Source: Bisporella sp. PMI_857 (Eukaryota; Ascomycota; Leotiomycetes; Helotiales; Helotiaceae). Taken from it: a DNA stretch of 64,000 bases. How positions within the stretch are numbered: position 1 is the first letter of the stretch; each line of letters starts with the position of its first letter. The stretch spans positions 124,001 through 188,000 of the forward strand of contig JAJSPD010000022.1 in the NCBI GenBank assembly GCA_021307315.1, read 5' to 3'. A model generated the notes under the pieces. That model saw nothing but the letters and a program-made list of their open reading frames with translations. It searched no databases and was not told the origin of the DNA. The translations under genes were made by a program, and so were the position numbers. Shown piece after piece: positions 42,572 to 54,255 of this stretch.

Positions 42572-44188
42572 TCAAGCCCATGTTTGTTGAAAGGTAGACC
42601 CTTGGTCTAAATGGAATGACAGCGCTGGTTGGCTGAATATCGGTGGGACAGGTGGGGTAGGTTGATCCGATCTCACCAAATACGAGGGGTTCTTCTCGGC
42701 GTTCCTGAGGATGACCCGGAGTTCCCGGTGTAGATCAGCAGCTTCCCGGCGTTGTTTAGGCTTTATTATAAGCATTTTTTTGTCGACGAGGTTGACAACG
42801 GCCTCCAACGCGGTACCGACACATCGCGGATCCTCTCGCAGAAACTTCATCGCTTCATAAACCGCTGGATGTACCTCCGTATTATCCAATGGTTCAATAT
42901 TGGGGGCGTTAGCGACGAGACAATAATAGCCGTGCCATTCCGAGAGCCGAGCAGCCAAGAAGCTCTCGATCGCCTTGAAATCGTATAAGAGCCACAGCAC
43001 AAACTCGAGAATGATGCATCCCATCGACCAGCAGTCGTATAGGCGCGACCTCGGAATCTTGGCTTTGACTTCTGGGCCCTCGTATACTTTAGTCGAGGCC
43101 GAGGTGGTTGTCACACCCTTTCTCAGCGCAGTCTCTTTCTCGTGAACTCTCGAAACGCCAACATCCGCAATCTTCAGGACGCCAACCCCGTTTTCAGTGA
43201 AGTAGAGGATATTTGCAGGCTTGAGGTCTCCGTGACGACACTTCCCCTTGTGGAGATCTTTCAGGGCATCTACAAGCCCGGCCATCTGTCTGAGTGACCA
43301 GAGGAACTCATCTAGCGTTCTTGGAGACTCGCGCTGCCAGTATTCTCCCAAATCTCCTCCATCGGCCCATGGAAAGATGATGCATGGGACATCCTCACAG
43401 ATAGCCAGATGCTTGATGAGGTGTGCGTTCGATATGCCCTTCTCTTGGATTGCTTTCAGCATGTCCCTCTCTTTCACAAAGGCATCTATTCGACGTTGTT
43501 CGAATTTCTTGACAGCAACATAGACTTCTCCAGCAGCCTTTGACTTCTCCTGTAACCAAATATCAGAAGTGGCCGAAACATGTGGCAGAACCCAAAATGA
43601 ACTTACGTTTCTGCCGAAACCGTGAAATTCGGGCCTCACAGTGGCTTTGAAGACGTGAGCCGTGCTCTCTTTGTCTTTGGTGATCTCAGCGCAGGCAGAA
43701 AACGCTAAGCCGAGCGCGCATTGGCCTTCGAGTTGGACATTAATCGCAGTCTCAGAATTGAGTTGCATAAACGGCTCAAGAACCACCCACTGCTTCTCGA
43801 GAAAACAATTAACTGCACCAGGCTCCCAGGTCCTAAAACACATGAATACCTTATCGCGGGAGGCAGACTGAAGATCCGACCCCTTTTTGGAAAGGGGAAG
43901 ATCTGCGTCCGTGAGGTCTTCTGATAACAGAGTTTCAATGGTCTTGGATTGTCCAGCCCGAACCAGGATGGCAATGACTTTTCTTGCTCCTGGGATTTTA
44001 TTTTCCAGACTGCTGTCCCAGTATGGTAGCCATCGCCATCGGCGACCGAAAGAAGGGGTTAGCGACTTCTGGACTGATGGCCACGTAATTATCTTGGAGA
44101 GGCTCTCCAGATTGCCAAGATACTTGTGCCCAGTAAGGGGACAAGTTTGCTCCTCAAGCTCTTCGTATAGAGACCAAGTCGACATCAT
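42572..44188 (-). CDS. Protein-kinase-domain protein, two exons
   Basis: Exons 44188-43607 and 43549-42572 give 519 residues; the 57-bp intron (gtaagt...ttacag) keeps the frame, so an unspliced 538-residue reading is also open. The N-terminal half is a fungus-specific region of unknown function. The kinase domain has VAVKKFE (Lys), the loop CRHGDLKPANILYF (HGD in place of HRD), ADVGVSR (DVG in place of DFG) and EGPEV (in place of APE), then DCWSMGCIILEFVLWLL. Catalytic Lys and Asp are present, so activity is possible though motifs are atypical. The same HGDLKP/DVG variant occurs in the kinase part of the 47639 gene. No transmembrane segment. Part of the 42.5-52.3 kb island. Confidence 0.85.
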   Translation of the reverse strand: MMSTWSLYEELEEQTCPLTGHKYLGNLESLSKIITWPSVQKSLTPSFGRRWRWLPYWDSSLENKIPGARKVIAILVRAGQSKTIETLLSEDLTDADLPLSKKGSDLQSASRDKVFMCFRTWEPGAVNCFLEKQWVVLEPFMQLNSETAINVQLEGQCALGLAFSACAEITKDKESTAHVFKATVRPEFHGFGRNVSSFWVLPHVSATSDIWLQEKSKAAGEVYVAVKKFEQRRIDAFVKERDMLKAIQEKGISNAHLIKHLAICEDVPCIIFPWADGGDLGEYWQRESPRTLDEFLWSLRQMAGLVDALKDLHKGKCRHGDLKPANILYFTENGVGVLKIADVGVSRVHEKETALRKGVTTTSASTKVYEGPEVKAKIPRSRLYDCWSMGCIILEFVLWLLYDFKAIESFLAARLSEWHGYYCLVANAPNIEPLDNTEVHPAVYEAMKFLREDPRCVGTALEAVVNLVDKKMLIIKPKQRREAADLHRELRVILRNAEKNPSYLVRSDQPTPPVPPIFSQPALSFHLDQGSTFQQTWA

Positions 44189-45044
44189 TCACGTTTGTGA
44201 GGCAGACGATTGTATGTCCAGTGTACACCGAGTTACTGGTAACGGATTGTGTACTGCACGAAGTGGAGCAGAGCTCCGTCGCAACTTGGGACCCGTCTTT
44301 ATTTCTGCCACGCCAGTTGCTGCCACGCCAGTTGCGGCTCCGCCTTGTGGTCTCATGCTCCCATTCATGTCTAGAAAATGGTGGAGGGTTTGCACTCCAA
44401 CCATGAGCGGGAAGTCGGTGTCTGAATTTGGTCTAGTCCATGACTGCAGTTACTGCCTGCCCATGCCGCTTTGGTGAGGGTGGTGGTGGCGTTGCTATCC
44501 CTAAGCCAATCGCAGCCTATGGCAACCACACAGAGTGGTCGCCACCGACTGATAGGCTGTGAGACTGCATGTGATGTGACCTATCGTACATCAAGGCCTC
44601 CGTAGGCCACACGGCGAAGGGAGAGGTCGTGGAGGAGAAAGTAGGCATCCATGGTGCTGTGAGAGTGTGAAAGCCCTGAATTTTGATAGGACTATGGTGA
44701 TCCGGAATTGTCCAATGCCGACTTCGTTTGCCCACCAGGTACTCACTCAATGAGTAAATAATACCAGAAAAGCTCGAGAGTGTGAGAGTGTTCTGAGATT
44801 TCTTAAGTGGCAGCCATATCTTTTCTATACTGTCGGAAGAGAGAAGTGGAAATAAGGTTGTGCCCGTTTCACCGGAGTCTTGGGGGATGCACAAATGTGT
44901 GGTTAAATGCGGTTTAGCGGCGGGAGACAAGAGGGGGATCTTCGCCCTTTGAAAAGCTTGAAATAACACAGACAAAAACCGAGAAAGCAACAGAAAAACG
45001 GACGAGCTATTTCAATTGGCGCAGGCCCTATTACAGTTTCACCG
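44189..45044. other. Intergenic, nothing recognised
   Basis: Promoter of the kinase gene and 3' flank of the DUF2235 gene. TTGCTGCCACGCCAG is directly repeated near 44305-44335 (GCCACGCCAGTTGC). Confidence 0.45.
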
Positions 45045-46630
45045 TCATCTTGTGGATAGCGGATAGACCTTCGACGGCGCAAGGTCGTCCCCGACAAAGA
45101 CCATACACTCAAGAAGGAAGTATGCAAAGGCTCGAAGTCCCTTTCCCGACTCGGGGTCTTCAATGACTCCTTGAAGCTCGACGAATTTGAGTCGATCCGT
45201 TCTTGGTGGAAACTCCCGATTGCACCACTTCAAGAGCAGGTCGTGCTCCCTGTCCTCAGAGATCAGCTGTCCTAGAGTGTGCTCATCGAGCTTCCGTAGC
45301 CCGTCCTTAGACTGCCATTGCACCTTATTCGAAACGTGCACCGTCTTCCAGGTCTCTAGTATGCGGCATTTGTTCCGTTTCGACGCCATTGCGAGGCGCA
45401 CTGAGAAGTGAACTTCCGCGGAGACACTTGGAAGCTGGCTTGATTCCCTTAAAGCAGTCGATATGAGTGAGTTGGCACGCGTCTGCCGGCCAAGAAAGAA
45501 CCACCACCAGCCCGGTTCGCCAGCTTGTCCTGTATAATCTGTCACCACAGCACCGCCATACTTGGGATAAGATCGAACCTCCTACCTGAATGTGGAATAG
45601 TGGACAAAACCCTAGTCCCCTTGAAAACTCCGAAAGTTTTGTTAACAGCAAACTCCCACTCGAGGTACTTATGTTTGAGGTGCTTCGCAATCTCGGACTC
45701 ATTGAAAAGAACACCAACCCGGTCATGCAGCTTCCCAATCATCCATAAGAGCGTCATTGCTCCGAGGGCGGCATCTCCGTTGCCCCCTACATCTGCATGA
45801 GCTCCCAAGAACCAACACTGGCTCACGCTAATAATTCTATGCTCCCCAGGCTCTATGCATTCCCACAGACAGGGCTTGAATTTCGACCTTTTTTCGTCCA
45901 GTGCTAGTGCCTGGAACGCATGGTCAACACGATTGGGTACTTGTTTTCCAACAAACGAGAGTGCTCGCGGTGGTAGCTCTGTTGGGAGGCCTAAGGAGCT
46001 GACAGTATCCCACACCGCACAGGCGGTGATGGTCACAGTGCGGAGGACCTCCGCGTCCTTCAGTCTTTGAACTTCCTCCGCGAGCTTATTTGACCCCCCT
46101 TTAATTTTCTGGTGGGCCCACAGCGTGAACAAGCCCCGGAGGTAGTATAGGTATTGCTTCTCGAGCAGACCTGTCTGGCTGATTAGGGATGCGAGGCACT
46201 GGACTGCAAAAGCGCCTCGTGAGAAGCCAACAAGAATGATTTCATCGCTTTCTCTTCTGAAGTTATAGTTATGCGCAAGGAAACTGTAGGCATTGCGTAT
46301 CTTCGCTGAAATTCCTGTTGATATCAATGTGAGTAGCTAGCACAGATACCGTATCCAAAGTTGCTGCCTACCCCTGCCAGTTATAGCGTCAACAATTTGT
46401 GCGGGTGTGCTGGTTACGTTGCCAATGCCACTATCATAATAGACGGTTTGGGGACAGCCGTCGGAGTCTATGGGCTCGAGGCAGCGTGCCAATGTCGCGA
46501 CATTCGTCAAGGGACTCTTATTGTTGATGCCATCCTGCCATGTGCCATCACAGAAGACGAAAAGTCTCTTCTTCGTGTCGAGGGTCGCAGCGGCTTTGCG
46601 CCAGTTTTCCCCGTGAGGGTGTGGCTCCAT
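45045..46630 (-). CDS. DUF2235 alpha/beta-hydrolase-fold protein, three exons
   Basis: Exons 46630-46372, 46314-45586 and 45538-45045 join to 493 residues. The N-terminus has KRLFVFCDGTWQDG, and the nucleophile elbow is ILVGFSRGAFAVQCLASLI. QCWFLGAHADVGGNGD carries the conserved Asp/His of the family. DUF2235 proteins share the fold of bacterial Tle1 lipid-hydrolysing effectors; fungal members are common and mostly uncharacterised. The C-terminal third (WWWFFLGRQTRANS on) is the fungal extension, with a beta-rich look. It sits between a kinase gene and the kinase-HET gene, and is divergent from the latter. The second intron (47 bp) was placed by phase. Confidence 0.85.
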
Positions 46631-47638
46631 TTGTTCGCTTTGCTAGTAAGTTCGCTCCTGCGAAAAGGCCAAAAAAGTGAGAACTGATTGTGAAATCTCT
46701 GGCAAGTGGATAAGTGACATGGCGAAGCCCTTTATGTAAAGCTTGACCCTGTACATGGTACCAGCTTTGATGCAATTATGCCCAAGTTTGCTGGTCCATT
46801 TTCTCAACTCGTCGTAGCCAGTGACGTTTCTCGTCAGCCCCATATTCAGCGACCCAAGCTCACTGAACAAATATCCATTTTCTACTTTCCGGCGGAATGG
46901 TCTATCTGCAGGACATGACCCCACGGAATCTTCATGCAGACAGCTTAATGAGCACTCCCCGCGCAGACATGTGAGGCGTCTCGTACAACCCGAGAAGGCA
47001 GCATCAGCCCACCATTGCATCCGCCAGCATCCAGCTCAACGAGGCTGAGCACACCAATTAGAGGATTCAAATGTTCGTCAGATCTGCAAGAGCGGGGCCG
47101 GCCATGTTGCCCGTACTTAGCCAATGAGTTTCTTTGCAACACACCTATATTGCGACCTTCTGCATGATAATTTCGGAGCTTCACCACAAAAGGAGGCTCT
47201 GTGCGAAAATTATGAGATAAGAATATCCCATAACTGAACACGACTTAGGATAGGTGAACCTTCTATATCATCTCATGCGCCATTTTTGCCCGACTAGTGT
47301 GGGCAACTCAATTGTCGACGATGAGTTTTCTCTCAGGACTGTGGACTTGGCTTTCCTCAATTATTCATGTACGTGGCTCCTCTCGGCACACATGCCGGTG
47401 CTTAGCCGAAAGATCGCAGGCGATCACAAGGATTTTTAATTCGCAGCAGGAGAAATCACCATCCAACCCGACTGACTCGTCACTCTCCCACAAGAAGTAT
47501 CAAACTCCAAAGGGTCAAAAACAAAACAACCAGAGGAACGTCAAAGGATATCCATTCTCACCCGAGATACCTAATCTCTCACTCAACGGGCAGAGAACCC
47601 CCAACAACCAAAATAGGTCATCCACAACTAATATCAAG
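46631..47638. promoter_or_regulatory. Divergent spacer: DUF2235 / kinase-HET
   Basis: One kilobase between opposite start codons. Frames such as 46643-47020 (minus) lack domain character and are treated as non-coding. 47440-47630 is A/C-rich as expected of a 5' UTR. Confidence 0.45.
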
Positions 47639-50600
47639 ATGTCTGAGTTAACCCTTAATGATATGCTCGACGACGTTAATACGGTCATGGAGTGCTCAAC
47701 GATCGACGCTTTCAAATTCGCTCCGGAGACACTCCTCAGACGCCTGACAACCCCGGAGGCGGTGAAGAAAGTCATCCAGGAATACAGCAAAGAGACAGCA
47801 TTGACGCAAAACACCACCATCTCTGATTTAGTCCAATTCTACAGTGGTAAAGCTTTCAAGGTTTTTGCAATCCTTACCACGAATCGCGGCTTCGATCTCA
47901 TTGAGCACTTCTATGTAAAAGGTTTCCAGGATGACATGCTTCCTGTTAGAAAGAAGAGGTCAGGACAGGACAGCAAAACTTGGGAGATTGAATCTTGTAA
48001 TAAGGGAACCTCCGATGGCAGCAGGGTTCCTGAGACCTTTCGTTGGGGCCATAGCAGTCCGTGGGGCCGAGATTCGTGGCGGGTCGACCAATTCTGTCAA
48101 CACTGGCAATGGCCGTTCGTGCCTCCAGTCCTTATCGAGGGCAAGTTTCGGTACAACTTTCCAGACGAAAACCGTCTGCCATTTACAAGGAGCTGGGGGA
48201 AAAAGGATTCGGAGCCTACGACGTTATACAGCTACGTGGAAAAGATGAGTGTTCATGCCGGCCACCTCCCTAAGAATTCTGTAAGATACCTCAGCTTTCC
48301 CTTAAACTGATTTCAAATACTACCGTAATACTAACTACTCGTGAGGGTGATCTCTTGGATGACAAGGGCAATGTTGTTGTTGCCATCAAGGAGCTGAAAC
48401 GATCAAGCAAAGATTTCGCAGCTATAGCCGAAGGCGAGGCCGTTGTTCTCGAGATGATGAGAGGACTTACTGACCAACCTCATTTGATCAAGGCCATTGC
48501 CTACTATCAGAAAGGAAACGGCCACTACTTTATGTTTCCCTGGGCCGAGTTGGGTAATTTGTGGGAATTTTGGATAACCACTACTCCAAAGACAGAACGG
48601 GACTATATGATATGGGTCTTCACACAGCTCACTGGGTTGGCTCGTGCGCTGGAGTGCCTGCACCACAGGGCTAGCACGTCTGAGGAAAATTACCGCCATG
48701 GAGACTTGAAACCCTTGAATATCCTTTGCTTCAAGACCAAAAGTGGTCAGGAAGACAAGCCGAGACTAGTCATCACCGACGTCGGGCTGGCCAAAAGACA
48801 CAATATGGCGACCAAGGAGCGTCAGGAGTTGGCAGTATTCACATACTCTACAGCTGCGACAGTCACTCATGCAGCCCCAGAGTTAGGAATTGTCCGCAAC
48901 GCTCCTAGATCACGCCGATACGACATTTGGTCCATGGGATGTATTCTCCTTGAATTCACTATTTGGCTGCTCTACGGCCCTCGGAAACTTATAGAATTTT
49001 CCAATTGTCTTGACGGATCTTTCTATACACTTGAAACTCATAAGCAAAGCTGGAACACAAAGGGCCAACAAAATCTGAGCCCTACAAAGAGCCAAACGGC
49101 TAAAGTTCATGCCGAGGTGGGAGTTTGGATCAGCTATATCAAAGCAGATTGGCGTTGTTCTAAAGACACTGCTGTCCGGCGCCTGGTTGAGCTGATCGAA
49201 ACTCGGCTGCTGGTTGTCGACCTTGGCCTTCGGAATCCCGTCAACGGCCAAAGTAGCCTCATCTTGCCGATCAAAGAAGAAGCGTCAGATTCCCAGCCAC
49301 CATCCCCGATCTTTGGCGAAACTCTGGAATTGGAACCAGGTTCGATGACTCAACCATCAATAACAGCAACTTCAGTCGGCGAATCAGACAGAATGCGCCA
49401 AAAAGAGATTCGAAACAGAACTCCGCCCGAAAGACAGAATACAGGTCTTCTTTCCCTTACGAATCCTGATCCAAAGTCTCGTGCTTATGCACCAGAAATG
49501 AGAAAGGAAATTGAGCTTATTCTTACTGGTTTGGACCGGAAGCAAATCCAGCCCATTGGAAGTCCTCCCTTAGGCGGAGAAGCACCCCCTCCAGGGCCTT
49601 CACGTGTACAGCTTACTGAGCAAAATAGACACGTCGGGGGAGTTAACACTCGGGTATGCTAGCTTCTTTCGACCTCCCATATCCTCTCAGCTCAATTTCT
49701 AATTTGATCTCCTCGCTACAGCAGAATGTGAGTCCTCTAGCAAATTATTAACTCTTCGTCGTGATGGCTCTAATACAGATCTTCTATTTGAATAGGAAGT
49801 AAGTTTTCATAATACTCTTAGTCTCGTTGGAATTAATACTTATTCAACCACCGTATAGTATGTAAGTGGCGCCAGGTTGATCGGAAAAAAGATTTAGCAA
49901 GTATATTTGACTAATATCCTTCACTATTTTGGCACAGTAGAGAGTAAGTCGCTTCGCCCTAGTAATTACTACAGTTTCTCTTCACCGAAGTGTCTACTAA
50001 CTGACGGCCCGACCCAGTTTGTGAGTATTCGCTCGATGTTCCTACTCTGAGTATACAACTAAGCCGTCTCTGACAGACCGTACGTCGAGTTTCCAACCCT
50101 ATTTTGTCCTTCTTCAAACAACGCATTGCTCACGCACGCGGAGCCTGAGTTTCCATGACTTACTTTTTGCAAGCCGGTTAGAATTCTGCCTCCCCCCCCC
50201 CCCCCCCCCCTGCACGTGCAAACTCACGTTCCTGTAGCTAAACGACGACTGGGATTATGCCCCTGACGACAACATTGCGGGAAAGGCTTTTGCGGGTCTT
50301 GACTTAAGCACCATCCTGCCTCAAACGCGCGAACCTTCCCAGCTTTGCCGCCGCTGCAGTGCCTTGCGGCTGTGGTCTACTACGTGTATATTTACGGATT
50401 CACTGGCACAACTTGAAGAAAAGGCTAATAAGGAGGGATGCACTCTTTGCAGATTGCTTTTACAAAGCATACGACCTCGGATGAAAGGATGCCGGGACTT
50501 TGTTCGCTTTGCCAGAGTCGGCTCCTACCTGACGATGGAGGAATGTGAAGGTCAAGCTATCGCCAATCTCTACGCAATGCCAGGTATGTTCGAGACACAA

Positions 50601-52231
50601 TCAGGTTCCAACCCATCTTTCAATATTACTGACAGGACATCAGGTTCTCGGAAGTCTACTTTGCAGGACATTCAGATGGGTATTCCCAAACTTCCCCGAG
50701 CAGGAAGCGCGACGCATCTCAAGATTATGAAGGAATGGATCCGCTGCTGCGACGATACTCACGATTGCTACCCGAAAGATCTTGGCTCTCTTCCAACACG
50801 GTTTCTCGATGTCAGTGACAGTGACTCTGGAACCGTCAGGCTGGTGAACCTTGGTCGAAACTACACTGGGTCGGGAAGATACGCTGCCCTATCCCACCGC
50901 TGGGGATCGCCGCAGCTGCACGCCAAATTCTGCACTTACAAATCCAATATCGGGGATCTCCAACGCGGCTTTGAGATAACTCGACTACCAAAGACCTTTC
51001 AGGATGCCGTCCATGTTACACGTGGCCTTGGACTAAAACGCCTCTGGATCGATTCCCTCTGCATCGTTCAAGATGACCAAGATGACTGGGAGGCAGAGTC
51101 CAAACTTATGGGGCGTGTCTTCAGCTCGGCGTACTGCACAATCGCTGCCAGCTGCGCCAGTGGTAGTAGCGACGGGTTCCTCAAACCCAGGCCGGAAAGA
51201 CGCTGTGTTGTGATGCAGGGACCTCCTGGAGACGGAAATTACTGCGTTTGTGAGACTATTGACGACTTCCACCGCGATGTGGACCAAGGTGAGTTGAATC
51301 TGAGAGGTTGGGTGCTGCAGGAACGAGCACTATCACGAAGAACGATTTACTTCACGGAGACACAGTCATATTGGGAGTGTGGAGGAGGGGTGCGGTGTGA
51401 GACGATGACCAAGATGAAGAAGTGAGTGTCCTCATCTCCCTTTCTTTGCTTAACGTAATATGCCCGCCGGTATCGTTTTTGATACCACTGCAGCCAGCCG
51501 TTCTATATTTGTCTTGAGACTCGATACTGACTTTCGCCTCCCACAAAAGTCGCAAAGCCTCTTTTCTCGGCGACGCCAACTTTCCCAACGCCGCAGAGAA
51601 GTACGTGAAAGGAATGCGTATCGAGCTCTCCCAAGACCTCTACGAGCGGTATTCCAAGCTAGCCCTGTCATTTCCCTCAGATCGGCCCATCGCCATCAAA
51701 GGCCTTGAGACCAGACTCCTCGACACTTTCGGCACTACTGGTGGCTACGGGGTCTTTGACATCTACTTGCACCGCTGTCTGCTATGGCAATGTGCCGGCG
51801 ATACTCTGAAACACATTGATGCCTTTCGCGGCGGCAAGATAGTCCCCTCATGGTCGTGGATGGCATATGACGGCCCGATTCGATACATGATTGTTCCCTT
51901 TGGTCAAGCTGAGTGGTGCAACGATATTATCTCACCTTTTTCGAGGGCTGCGCAGACGGATGTAGCTCTTGACTTAGAAGCGCCCATATGGGAGGTTGTT
52001 AATACCGAAGGTGCGGAAGTCATCTTCGACGATCCTTGTCGTGCCTTAGGCCAGCCTCTCCATTGTGTCGTCGTTGGAAAGAGCAAGGCTGAGCCCATGC
52101 AGTATTACACCATAATCCTTCATCTCTGTGCTCACGCCAACGAGGAGACATACGAGAGGGTTGGAGTGGGAATCTTGGGCCGACGCCACATTGCTCTCGG
52201 TGGCGTACAGAGAATGGCTAGGATTCGTTGA
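47639..52231 (+). CDS. Kinase-HET fusion gene joined by six 3-nt microexons (predicted)
   Basis: Exons 47639-48280 and 48346-49653 encode 650 residues: a fungus-specific N-terminus, then a kinase domain with VAIKELK, YRHGDLKPLNIL, ITDVGLAK, HAAPEL and DIWSMGCILLEF. Six 3-nt exons follow (49725-49727, 49796-49798, 49859-49861, 49941-49943, 50018-50020, 50077-50079) coding N-E-Y-R-F-T. Exons 50238-51421 and 51550-52231 encode 621 more residues: CRRCSALRLW, GCTLCRLLLQ, then the HET domain with GRYAALSHRWG, LPKTFQDAVHVTRGLGLKRL, WIDSLCIVQDD and CTIAASCA, and the usual C-terminal SFLGDANFP and PSWSWMAYDG. Total 1277 residues, all junctions in phase. The HET frame has no plausible ATG of its own at its 5' end, which supports fusion. 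Alternative: two genes, with the kinase ending at TAG 49660. The individual kinase and HET calls are firm; the link is a prediction. Confidence 0.75.
49654..50237 (+). other. Microexon array: seven introns around six single-codon exons
   Basis: Introns run 49654-49724, 49728-49795, 49799-49858, 49862-49940, 49944-50017, 50021-50076 and 50080-50237. Donors are gtatgc, gtgagt, gtaagt, gtaagt, gtaagt, gtgagt and gtacgt; acceptors are cag or tag; branch-like ctaat, ttaac, gactaat, ctaactgac and aactaag lie 15-40 bp before acceptors. Each exon between them is one codon: AAT, GAA, TAT, AGA, TTT, ACC. Acceptors 1 and 4 are doubled (CAGCAG, CAGTAG). Confidence 0.72.
50192..50210. repeat. Poly-C run of 19
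   Basis: Homopolymer inside the last intron of the array. Length is likely variable between isolates or sequencing runs. Confidence 0.9.
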
Positions 52232-53265
52232 TTGCTTGGATAGCGAACCGAAGTGGTTAAGATACGGAACGCAAATATGATATTTCTTGGGCTTGTTAGA
52301 GGGGATATTCTTTCGCAAAAGGCAATGTAAGTAGTCGGATCGAATTTCAATGTCCTAGCCTGATCTGCAATGAAGCGGATAGATTGCTAATTCACACCGT
52401 GGATACTTGACTGAATGGGATCTTAACGTACTAGCGCGAATTCGGACAGCGAGTGCGATGTACCACAAAACAATCGAATCTTTCTTCATTTTGTCCAAAT
52501 AGATTAGACAATAGTCCTTCTCAAACCAGATATTCTAATCGTCCTCCCAATGTACCAGGATCATCTTACACGTTGAGACGATGGCAACAAAACCTCGAAG
52601 GAAACAATTCACTCCAAAGCAGAAGTGACCATTTGAGCCGTGAACGTAACAAACGATAACGGCTTCACAACCCTAAAGTAATAGCCCGACTTCGGGCATT
52701 GAGACGGTATGTAACAACAGAATCATTGTCTGAGAATCCCTATCCTATTTGGAAAGCATCGATTGCTAGAACTTTTGGTACTTTCAAAACGTTGTGGGAA
52801 CAAGGAAGGAAGGAAGAAAGATACAAGATGGATTCTCTGCTGCCAGTAGCTCATGCCAAGCGTAGAGGAAAGTGTATTCATACAAAGTTGGAGTACCCAA
52901 CTTGCTAGCATCCCGGAACAGTGTCCCACTTGTCTCCAAGTCGAGTCCCACTATGAACCACATCAAACATCCTCTCACTCCCATTTCCATCCCTCAAACT
53001 CCTCTTTCAAATGATCCCTCAGCCTCGCAAACTTGTTCCTAAAGGTCTTCCTACACCGCCAATGCTTCATATTACTCTCTAAATATCCTTGCTTTCCTAG
53101 ATGTCTCTTTATATTATCCTCCCCTAATAGGGAATTCTTTAGCGGGACCAAGAAATCCGTTGTCACGACACGCGCTGTGAATCTACAGATACAGAGGGCA
53201 ACGGTGGTATCATACGAGAATCTATAGCTGAGGAAGGAAAAGGAGCTCGAGGAGAGCAGGCTATA
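52232..53265. other. Intergenic, nothing recognised
   Basis: 3' flank of the kinase-HET gene; short frames near 52453-52659 and 52975-53166 show no domain. Confidence 0.45.
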
Positions 53266-53885
53266 TAGTAGTAGTAGTAGTTTTATTACGCCCGGCTAAG
53301 CCTAGAGGGCCCTAGTCTATATTACATAATATACATTTCCTTCGGTTTCCAATGCCTCCTTCAGCCTATACAAAATTGCCTCTGCCAATATTTTCCACTT
53401 TTAGTAGTACATAGTCAACGAGATCTCGTGCATGATTAGTAACAGGTTAATTTGAAGTTAATTCCTCCAAGTATTCAGTGTCCTATTGTCGGCGATCGAA
53501 GCGGGGCCTGCTGAGGACACGAAAGTGATATAAGGTTAGTCGGGTTAGTTAAGATAGGGAATAGAATAGGGTGTGCTGTTGCAGCGAGTTAGCTGCCTAT
53601 TCTAGTTCTTTGTCTAGGCGTCCTGTAGCAATAGCAAACTTGATCGTTGTTCGCACTGCGTCTATATTTGGTGCCCATTTTTCTGGGTCAGATAAAGCTT
53701 TTCCTCCGAGGTAAAAAGAAAGATTGCCTCTTCTTGTGTCTGTTTGTGCTACCATTTGCGTACGGTAAGTGTCCCATCTCATGCATCGGAAAAGAAAGTG
53801 TCTGACGGTTTCTGTAGGCAGGCTATATATACACGAGGCGCTCTGAGAGCTCGGCTAATATAGGTCACGTGTGCTTGGGAGCACG
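53266..53885 (-). mobile_element. Tad-type LINE, 5'-truncated 3' end
   Basis: The minus strand codes the very C-terminus of a Tad1-like reverse transcriptase/RNase H polyprotein: ETVRHFLFRCMRWDTYRTQM, RRGNLSFYLGGKALSDPEKW and ATIKFAIATGRLDKELE-stop (stop at 53597). The 3' UTR follows and ends in a (CTA)n tail (TAGTAGTAGTAG on plus, 53267-53280), as in fungal Tad elements. Confidence 0.8.
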
Positions 53886-54255
53886 GGACGCGACAAGTAT
53901 TAGCTAGAGTATAGCTTTAATATGACTATTATCCATTGATCTCAATGCAAATGACTTGAATAGTGCTTATCTATCACTATTTTTGATAAGAAACTACTAC
54001 GCAATGGCTTATTCGTATGCTCTGTTATCCAAGTATAACGTGACAAAAATTTTTACTGTTAAGCTTTCCTGCAATATTATGGACTCGATTTATTACTGAT
54101 TCTAGAATGTTTTACTATAACCCAATTTCTATTTTATAGCTGCGTATGCACCACGTGATGAGGCCTAGCCTTGAATGCCCTAGACCATGGAATGAAAGCT
54201 AATGCAAAGCAGTAACCGAAACTAACTATTTAGGAGCTAGCCCTCAAAGGCAATG
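53886..54255. other. Non-coding, AT-rich
   Basis: No gene or repeat recognised. Confidence 0.4.

Noticed and set aside
46643..47020. 125-codon minus-strand frame upstream of the DUF2235 gene
   Set aside because: No domain, lies in a divergent promoter, no splice link to the DUF2235 start.
48346..49662. Kinase as a separate gene ending at TAG 49660
   Set aside because: Possible, but it leaves seven consensus introns and a start-less HET frame unexplained; kept as the alternative, or as an intron-retention isoform.
50077..50152. Ending the kinase gene inside the array at the TGA near 50149 (tail TVRRVSNPILSFF)
   Set aside because: Readable and in frame, but GTACGT at 50080 is a good donor, and its use joins directly to the HET frame.
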